From: Thamnidium elegans
Taxonomy: Eukaryota; Mucoromycota; Mucoromycetes; Mucorales; Mucoraceae
NCBI GenBank assembly: GCA_025201345.1
Contig: JAIXMG010000029.1
Span: 124,001-188,000, forward strand
Length of the DNA: 64,000 nt
Direction: 5' to 3'
Numbering within the stretch: position 1 is the stretch's first letter; the number at the start of each line of letters is the position of its first letter. The notes under the pieces are model-generated. The model was not told where the DNA came from. It did no database searches and saw only the letters and a list, made by a program, of their open reading frames with translations. The position numbers and the translations under genes were made by a program. Below are positions 57,377 to 64,000 of the stretch, piece after piece.

Positions 57377-59172
57377 ATGTCAGAACATCAATCCATTGTA
57401 CAAATTACTCTCAACACAGAGCCAAAAAGACCCTTTCATCATACTTCCATTCCGCCCAAATACCCTTTATTGAATGAACCGTTACCTGAACAGGTAAGTT
57501 ATATAATATATAATATATATTTAAGTATCTAAACCAGAGTACACAGACTACAGCTTCTATCATGGAGGAACAAGTCTTGAGCTACATGAACAACTCACCC
57601 AGTCAAGATAAACAGCATCACATTATGGAAGCAATACAACATTTACCTTCGCTAGCCAAAGAATTCGAAAAGTTGTCACCTCAATTACAAACCACCACTT
57701 TATTTCGTTTACTACAGCGATCTAATGCAAGTACTCTTAAATATGCCAACGCCATCATTACACCCATTCTTAAGAGAGATTTTATTGCTTGCTTACCACA
57801 CGAACTAAAGCTTCAAGTGATTGGTCATCTTGACATCAAGACACTCTGTACAGCCTCTCGTGTCAGTAAAAAATGGAAATCATTAATTGACGGCGATAAG
57901 AACACTTGGTTTCGTTTACTAAAAAAAGACGGGTTTGACCTATCTTCTCCCACCCCCAAAATGTCTTTAAAAGAACATTATAAGAGACAATATACCCTAA
58001 AATCAAATTGGAAAAAGGGAAGATTTAAAAGAATTGAATTTGAAGGTCATACTGAATTTATCGTTACTTGTTTACAATTTGATGAAGAAAAGATTGTTAC
58101 AGGTGCTACTGATTCTATGATCAATATTTATAATACAAATGATCCTGCTGGCCCCATGGAGCAATTGCAAGGTCATGTAGGTGGTGTATGGGCTCTACAG
58201 TATGTTGGTAATACTTTAGTCAGTGGCTCAATTGATAGAACTGTAAGAGTATGGAATATTAAAAAGAGGAAATGCACACATATCTTTAAAGGTCATACGT
58301 CTACTGTTCGATGTTTACAAATTGTTGAACCCGTTATGGTCAATGGTAGATTAGAGCCAAGTCAACCACTTATCGTAACAGGCTCAAGAGATTTCTCAAT
58401 TCGTGTTTGGAACTTGCCAAATGTAGAAGAAGATAGTAATGAACCATATGTAGGTGAAGCATCTAACCCGTGGTTTAAATTTTTGTTATTTGGGCACACA
58501 CATTCTGTTAGATCTATTGCTGCTCACGGTAATACGTTGGTCAGTGGTAGTTATGATAACACTGTTGCTGTTTGGGATTTAGAGACTGGTAGAATGTTAC
58601 ATAGAATGGAAGGACATACAAGTAATGTATATGCGGTTGTTATTGATCCAATAAGACAACAATGCATGAGCGGTAGTATGGACAGCACGGTATATGTATG
58701 GGATATCGTTACCGGTGAGTGTCTACATAAATTAGATGGCCATTCCATACTTGTTGGTCTGCTAGGTTTAACACCAAACCATTTGGTTTCTGCTGCTGCT
58801 GATAAAACACTGCGTGTTTGGAACCCAAATACTGGTGTATGTGAGCACGTCTTGGCAGGTAAACATGGTCATGAAGGTGCTATTACTTGCTTTAAACATG
58901 ATGATGAAAAAGTTATTTCAGGTTCAGAAGGTGGATTGAAAATGTGGGATATAAAAACTGGTAGACACTTGTATGATTTAGTGACGGATGTCAAAGGTGT
59001 GTGGTGGGTGACATTTGATAAACGAAGATGTATTGTAGCTATTCGAAAGTAAGTTTTTTTTTATTTTATTTTTACATATTAGCGTTTTATGTGGACTGAT
59101 ATATATGTTTTTTTTAGTCACGATGAAACTTCTTTTCAAATGCTCGATTTTGGTGTACCTAATTTAGAATAA
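57377..59172 (+). CDS. F-box/WD40 protein, Cdc4/Pop1 type (SCF substrate receptor)
   Basis: Three exons: 57377-57493, 57538-59048, 59118-59172; 560 residues. An F-box occupies about residues 112-160 (FIACLPHELKLQVIGHLDIKTL...WKSLI), followed by seven to eight WD repeats (DRTVRVWN, DFSIRVWN, DNTVAVWD, DSTVYVWD, DKTLRVWN, LKMWD). The F-box-linker-propeller order and the Arg residues in repeats 2-5 are as in Cdc4/Fbw7, which recruit phosphodegron proteins such as CDK inhibitors to SCF ubiquitin ligase. It is shorter than yeast Cdc4, lacking most of the N-terminal extension; other F-box/WD proteins of the Pop/Fbxw7 group are possible. Confidence 0.85.
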
Positions 59173-59950
59173 TAACAAAGAAAGTAAGACGGTATTATTT
59201 ACTACTTATCACCCCCTATTTTTTTGTCTTATTCATTTCTAACTGTATATTAAAGTATACGGAGAAAGAATAAACATGTCTTACATATACTAAACAAATC
59301 TAAGATTGGTTGGTACTATTACCATTAACTTTTTTTTTATGTAGCATGTTGCCTATAAAATTAACTCGTAATTGCTACAGCATAAACGATTTTAACTCTA
59401 TAACCCCTAAAAGATTCTCTGTGTCTTCTTAATTCTTATGCAGAATTTAGTTCTTTGTCGAAAGAAATGCTTCTTTTTTTGTTTCTGTTTTAAGGACATC
59501 GATAACCCTTACTTGGAGCGTAATGTAATCGCTCCTAGTATACAAGTACGTTTTTTTCTGTTAGCTAAAACAATTTGTCTGATCCGTAAAAGATAAGTTT
59601 ATATTGGGTTAAATGCAATTTTTTTCTGCTTTGTTTGTTCGCAAAACTCCCTAAAGACTAATATACTTTGATTTGGAGCTTTTTACAGGAGAAGCACGGG
59701 CAATCAAATCGCGTTTTGTACCTGCGCTCACCAATTTAATAAGCTATATGAAAAAACGAGTAGCATATGTCATTTACATAAATATCATTCCACGTTCTTT
59801 CAGGGTCGTGCATTGGTGATGACTATTCATCACACCTTTTTTTTTGTGCTACCAGTGACTTGTTTTAACAATGTAAAAAAATAAATAAACCGTTCATAAA
59901 TACCGCCAAAAAAAAAAAAAAACTGCCGTTTCCCCCTTCTTTATAAAAAC
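59173..59950. other. Intergenic
   Basis: No gene recognised; T runs and an A15-like run shortly before the SDR start. Confidence 0.6.
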
Positions 59951-60895
59951 ATGATTCAAAAAGCACTACTATCTGCAGCGGTAACTATTTTACTGGCTCA
60001 CTATATTTCTCGACAAAAAAGAGACCGTAAAAGAACAGTTGACCCAAAAGGTGAACGAGTTATTATTGTTGGTTGCTCATCTGGCATCGGTAAAGACTGT
60101 GCACTCAAATATGCTTCTCGTGGAGCAAAACTAGTTTTATTTGCTCGTAGAGAAGAGCTTTTAAAACAACTTCGGGATGAATGTCAAGAAGCTGGCTCAC
60201 CACTGGTAGAGTATTTTGTTGGTGACGTGACAAAGGAACACGATTTACAACAGTTATCAGATTTCACACAGGAAAAGTTACAAGGTATCGATACTGTCAT
60301 TTATTGCGCTGGTATGATCTCCGTGAGACCCTTTTTGGAATCATGTGGTGTCAGTGTAGTGGATAAAACGGCTACAGTCGATAAAGAAAAGAGTCAAGCC
60401 GTAGACGCCGCCTTATTAAATATCACAACCATCAACTACTTTTCGGCTATTTGGACTGCAAAGTTATTTTTACCAATGTTAATCTCGAGCTCTGTAGCTC
60501 CTAATTATATTGTGATATCTTCTATGGCAGGTAAAGTAGGCGCCCCTACAAGAGCTCTTTATGCTGGTTCAAAACATGCTCTTCATGGTTTCTTTGATTC
60601 GATTCGTGTAGAATTAAAGCCGTTAAATGTACATATTGGTTTGGTTTGTCCAGGTACAGTAGATACAGATTTACGTTTCTCAGCTGTCGATACATCACTT
60701 GGTAGTGGTACAGTCTCGGGCTCAAAAAAGAATAAGTTATCTCCCAATCAAGTAGCAGATCGAATCATATTAGCATCAGATCTTCGAGAAAGAGAAGTCT
60801 ATATACCATCCTGGTTTGGTTATGCTGCTTTATGGGCCAAACTAATTGCTAGTCCGTTGGTGGATGTATTTGCCGCAAGAAAGTACAAGACTTAG
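59951..60895 (+). CDS. Membrane-anchored short-chain dehydrogenase/reductase (DHRS7B-like)
   Basis: Single exon, 314 residues. An N-terminal hydrophobic segment (residues about 3-19) with basic residues after it suggests a membrane anchor facing the cytosol. The Rossmann glycine motif is GCSSGIG (41-47), the NAG-type motif appears as YCAGM, and the catalytic residues are Ser in ISSMAG (about 190) and YAGSK (Tyr 204, Lys 208). A Lys/Asp-rich insertion of about 20 residues interrupts the region before the active site (135-155). It resembles the SDR family member 7 group; substrate unknown. Lack of introns is unusual in this window. Confidence 0.88.
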   Translation: MIQKALLSAAVTILLAHYISRQKRDRKRTVDPKGERVIIVGCSSGIGKDCALKYASRGAKLVLFARREELLKQLRDECQEAGSPLVEYFVGDVTKEHDLQQLSDFTQEKLQGIDTVIYCAGMISVRPFLESCGVSVVDKTATVDKEKSQAVDAALLNITTINYFSAIWTAKLFLPMLISSSVAPNYIVISSMAGKVGAPTRALYAGSKHALHGFFDSIRVELKPLNVHIGLVCPGTVDTDLRFSAVDTSLGSGTVSGSKKNKLSPNQVADRIILASDLREREVYIPSWFGYAALWAKLIASPLVDVFAARKYKT

Positions 60896-61080
60896 ACACG
60901 TGACACAACCTAGACCTAATTCTTGTTTTAAGGTAGTACATATTCAATGCACCCCTTTTGTGTGTACCTTCTCCTATTGACCGAAAATAAGGATAATAAA
61001 ATTTCGACCTTTTTTTTCTTCTTCCTTTTTTTTTTTATCTCTTTTCCCAATATATATATATATATATATATAAAAGAAAG

Positions 61081-61545
61081 ATGCGTTACTACTATTTAAT
61101 ACTAATATTATTACATTATATTATTCATGTGAAAGGACAACAAGAAACAACTACAATTTATACATCGTTTAATAATATGACAAGGACCATACTTATTGAT
61201 GAAAATACAGCTACAGCTATTCCAACAGCCACTGTAACTATATCCACAACACTAAACAGCACAACGACTGATATAAATAGTACAAGTACTTCTACAACTT
61301 TTTTTTCTCCTTCTCCCACTTCTTTCGTCTTTACTCATTTTCCTATTTTTCCAATTCATACCGGTTCTAGCTCCTCTATTATGTCAAGCGCTAGACCTTC
61401 TCAATCGGCTCCATTTCCAGATGATACAATTGGAAAATATGGTAGATTACATATCTCGAAAGCAAACACCTTAACTATTCCCTATTATTATTATTATTAT
61501 TATTTTTGTACCTTTTTATCTTTAAGTTTTTACTTTTTAAAATAA
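61081..61545 (+). CDS. Small secreted-type Thr/Ser-rich protein
   Basis: Single exon, 154 residues. A signal peptide is likely (residues 1-19, hydrophobic core then VKGQQ). The mature part is dominated by Thr/Ser/Pro with several N-glycosylation sequons (NMT, NST), as in heavily O-mannosylated cell-wall proteins. The C-terminus has a run of seven or eight Tyr encoded by TAT/TAC and a hydrophobic end, which could act as a GPI-anchor signal or a membrane tail. No family recognised; expression untested. Confidence 0.55.
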   Translation: MRYYYLILILLHYIIHVKGQQETTTIYTSFNNMTRTILIDENTATAIPTATVTISTTLNSTTTDINSTSTSTTFFSPSPTSFVFTHFPIFPIHTGSSSSIMSSARPSQSAPFPDDTIGKYGRLHISKANTLTIPYYYYYYYFCTFLSLSFYFLK

Positions 61546-61662
61546 TGCAAGTTTTTTTTAAGGAGTTATGATTTATTATTGCTATTATTATGATTAGACT
61601 AGGAGAGATTTATATACGTGTCTTGTCAAAAAAAATAAAATAAAAACTTTCTTTTTTCTTTC

Positions 61663-63977
61663 TTATTGTATAGTCATAATAGGATAGATACTATCTTTGT
61701 AACATTTCAATTTTACTAATTCGTGTAAGAGATGATGAAGTTTTCTATCCCAGTTTGTAAGCGCTTGCATTGTATTTAAACCATGTTGATTACCACTAGC
61801 ATGAAACTAGTGTATATATTAATATATTGTACATAACATTTATATATATATACATAAAAATACCTTTTTATCAAGCGATAACTTTAATTCTCGATGATGG
61901 TCTAGTTCCATATTCAGAGCGCCAATTTGAGTTTCCAGATCATAATACTGGTACCTCAAATCAAGAGTACTATCTACCATGCAGGGTGTTGGTGGAAACC
62001 AAACAGGTACATTCTCTGTTGTAAATTCCCTTGTTGTATTGTCCCATTTAGAGCCCCATCCGTAATCAATATTACAAACGGCACCTGTCAAAGGTCCCTT
62101 ACTGATCTTGGCTGCTGTTGCATTAGCTGCTTCCACCCAAGCCTGAACTGCAAACATATCCATGGACTCAAATAACCAGAGTCCCCCTTCTGCCGTCTCC
62201 ATACGAAACACGTGAGGTCTTTGTCCGTTCCAGCCTGGTGGAGGAATGGCACAAGTATAAGAGTGGTTCATTTCCAATTTACCTAAAGGTGTTCCCTTCT
62301 CATCCGGTTGCCAATCTTCAATTCCTCCTTCTTGAGAAATAATATCTTGTAAAGAACATACAGATTGATTCCATAACATCATACTTCTTCTTCTTCTGGC
62401 TTTATGATCGCTAAATGTAGGTTGTTGATGTGATACATGAATTGCCCTATGCATGATTAATTCGGTATCATTCATAACCAAGTAACATAACTGCCATTGA
62501 CGATGACGAGCACGTTTATCCGTACTTTCCATAACATGTTTCCGCATGACCAGTCCATGTTTTAATTCATGTGTTGGTAATGAAACTTTAGTATCTAAAG
62601 GACTAATCACAGATTGTCCTCTTCTTCGACGAAATGATTGACTTTTTCCTAATTCATTCTTTGGCAAGGTTCTTGATCGATATAAATTACCTGCATTTAT
62701 TTCAGGACCCTGATACTTTTTAGCTTGATCAATGCGGTGGGATTTAACCGCAGCGTACATATCCTAACAAATATATTAATTTCTATTTTTTTTTATGCAC
62801 ATCTTAGTACCTTTAATAAGCTTTCGATATCCCCTAACCAATGCTTCTGCACCCGTGTAAGCCCTAATCCATCATTCGACGACTTCCAAGAAATATTCGA
62901 TTTAAGAGCATCCAACTTATTTATAATTGTATTATCTTCTAATGAAGCACTTTCAAGTTGATAAAGTGAATCACTACTACTACTTTGATAACTAATGATA
63001 GAAGCACGTCTTTTTCGAAGTTTACTAAATTCACCTTCTAAGTGAGGAAACACAAGTGAATGTATTGTTTCCATAGTATTCTTGACAAAACTATTTCGAG
63101 TCATCCTGTTTGCCCAGTCAGCTACAACATGCAGATCTGTGTTTAGCAATAGTAAAGAATAAGAGACAGCGTACACTACATCAACACAGTGTAGGATAGT
63201 AGTAGGGTTACACTCAAAGTACCGTTTAGCGAACGCTTCAATGATGCGATCCAGCTGCTGAGATTCCCCTTTCAGGTAAAGTTTGGAGCATAATGCACGG
63301 AATGCCTCATCGAGTCTTATGTTTGCAAAGTCAAAATTGTTCATATATAGGTATAATACTTTAGTTCTCGTTTCAGATCTAACATACATGAAAAAAAAGA
63401 AGGGTTTAAGATTATTTTTTTCTAATTGAAATAAGATTTTTTTTTTTTTTTACTTTGATCCCAGCCATTCAGCAATTTCTTCTTTTAAACAGAGTGTTTG
63501 ATCTTCAGCCCATAATCTCTTTTGAAGAGTAACATGATCAATTTCACTTGTTTCTGTAGTATTCTCTACATGATTATTTGGCATTTCAATGCAGGAGGAA
63601 GAAGAAGTGATAGAAGATGCAGCAGATTTAGCTGTTGAGAAAGTACTATAGATCGAACTCGTATTACATAAACTATTGGCTCTTCTAATACTTATAGCAG
63701 GCTTAGCTTGAAAATCTTGAATTGTGTAGCTTAGATCCAACGTGTGACGATAAGAGGATGAAACTCTTCTCCTGAAATTACTATCGTTGGTAGTTACTAT
63801 AGTAGGTAAGTGATAATTTTTTGTGGATTTCGTAATCATGTTTTTTTTACTGGATCTACTGACAGATGAATTGTTGAATTTGGAATGCGACGATCGGGAA
63901 GGAACTAAAATCATCTTTTCTTTAGTGGGTGAAGGAGAAAGGGATTTATTTGTTGTAGAATTAGCACTTGATGAAGT
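61663..63977 (-). CDS. SYT1: ARF guanine-nucleotide exchange factor, Sec7-PH, Syt1-like, 5' end outside window
   Basis: Exons in window: 63977-63454, 63378-62811, 62763-61864, 61806-61663, about 712 residues. An acceptor AG at 63978-63979 implies further upstream exons. A Ser/Arg-rich N-terminal part precedes the Sec7 domain, which runs from KRLWAEDQTLCLKEEIAEWL through the catalytic-Glu region LYLKGESQQLDRIIEAFAKRY to SYSLLLLNTDLH and NRMTRNSFVKNTM. A PH domain follows after a 60-residue Ser-rich linker (RQWQLCYLVMNDTELIMH ... WLFESMDMFAVQAWVEAANA), and a coiled C-terminus ends the protein. It is expected to load GTP on ARF proteins at Golgi or endosomal membranes; similarity is greatest to fungal Syt1. 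Confidence 0.88.
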
Positions 63978-64000
63978 CTATTAATACATGCATTAATAAT

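Overview
The window looks like nuclear DNA of a Mucoromycota fungus, most likely Mucorales. It is AT-rich, and its genes are split by many short introns (about 47-110 nt), often with CTAAC/CTAAT-like branch points and long T runs before the acceptor. The proteins include fungal families (Fmp27, Tcp11/Sok1, Syt1, Vps17, Cdc4, Aim34-like). It also holds lineages retained in early-diverging fungi but missing from most yeasts: a ketohexokinase-like kinase, an HSPA12-like Hsp70, a RECQ1-type helicase, and a tandem-CH/GAS2 cytolinker. Exon coordinates below were built by hand from splice signals, frame continuity and family alignment. Almost all of them close in frame.

Layout. 1-5852 (-): 5' three quarters of FMP27/BLTP2, running off the left edge. 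6210-7475 (-): homeobox factor, divergent from a RECQ1-like helicase (7736-10227). 10585-12241 (+): a tail-anchored coiled-coil protein with dynein-adaptor-like motifs. 12.2-14.9 kb: gene-poor stretch with one coding-like relic. 14.9-32.9 kb: ketohexokinase-like (-), Tcp11/Sok1 (+), HSPA12-like (-), membrane alpha/beta-hydrolase (+), mitochondrial SAP protein (-), universal stress protein (+), Sel1-repeat protein with a fresh tandem expansion (+), diacylglycerol kinase (+). 33.5 kb: tRNA-Asn(GUU). 33894-39952 (-): a 1996-residue spectraplakin-like protein. 40-46.3 kb: relic island with a broken Mucoromycota-type gene carrying a MITE-like insertion in an intron, a small unknown gene and a decayed LINE fragment. 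46.3-64 kb: dense housekeeping block with glutamate decarboxylase (+), ZnT7-type zinc transporter (-), Mpv17/PMP22 protein (-), Bmt6-like rRNA methyltransferase (-), Fpg/Nei glycosylase (+), lumazine synthase (-), Vps17-like sorting nexin (-), Cdc4-like F-box/WD40 (+), SDR (+), a small secreted-type Thr/Ser-rich protein (+) and the 3' part of a Syt1-like ARF-GEF (-).

There is no operon-like organisation. Themes that recur are membrane lipid handling and trafficking (Fmp27, DGK, Vps17, Syt1), cytoskeletal linkage (the cytolinker and the coiled-coil adaptor candidate) and genome maintenance (RecQ, Fpg). The most interesting items are the putative tail-anchored dynein adaptor, the fungal spectraplakin-like protein, an apparent 18-nt intron (or stop codon) in the methyltransferase gene, and the MITE with 40-bp inverted repeats and an 8-bp target duplication. 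All functional statements are homology-based inference from motifs read by eye.
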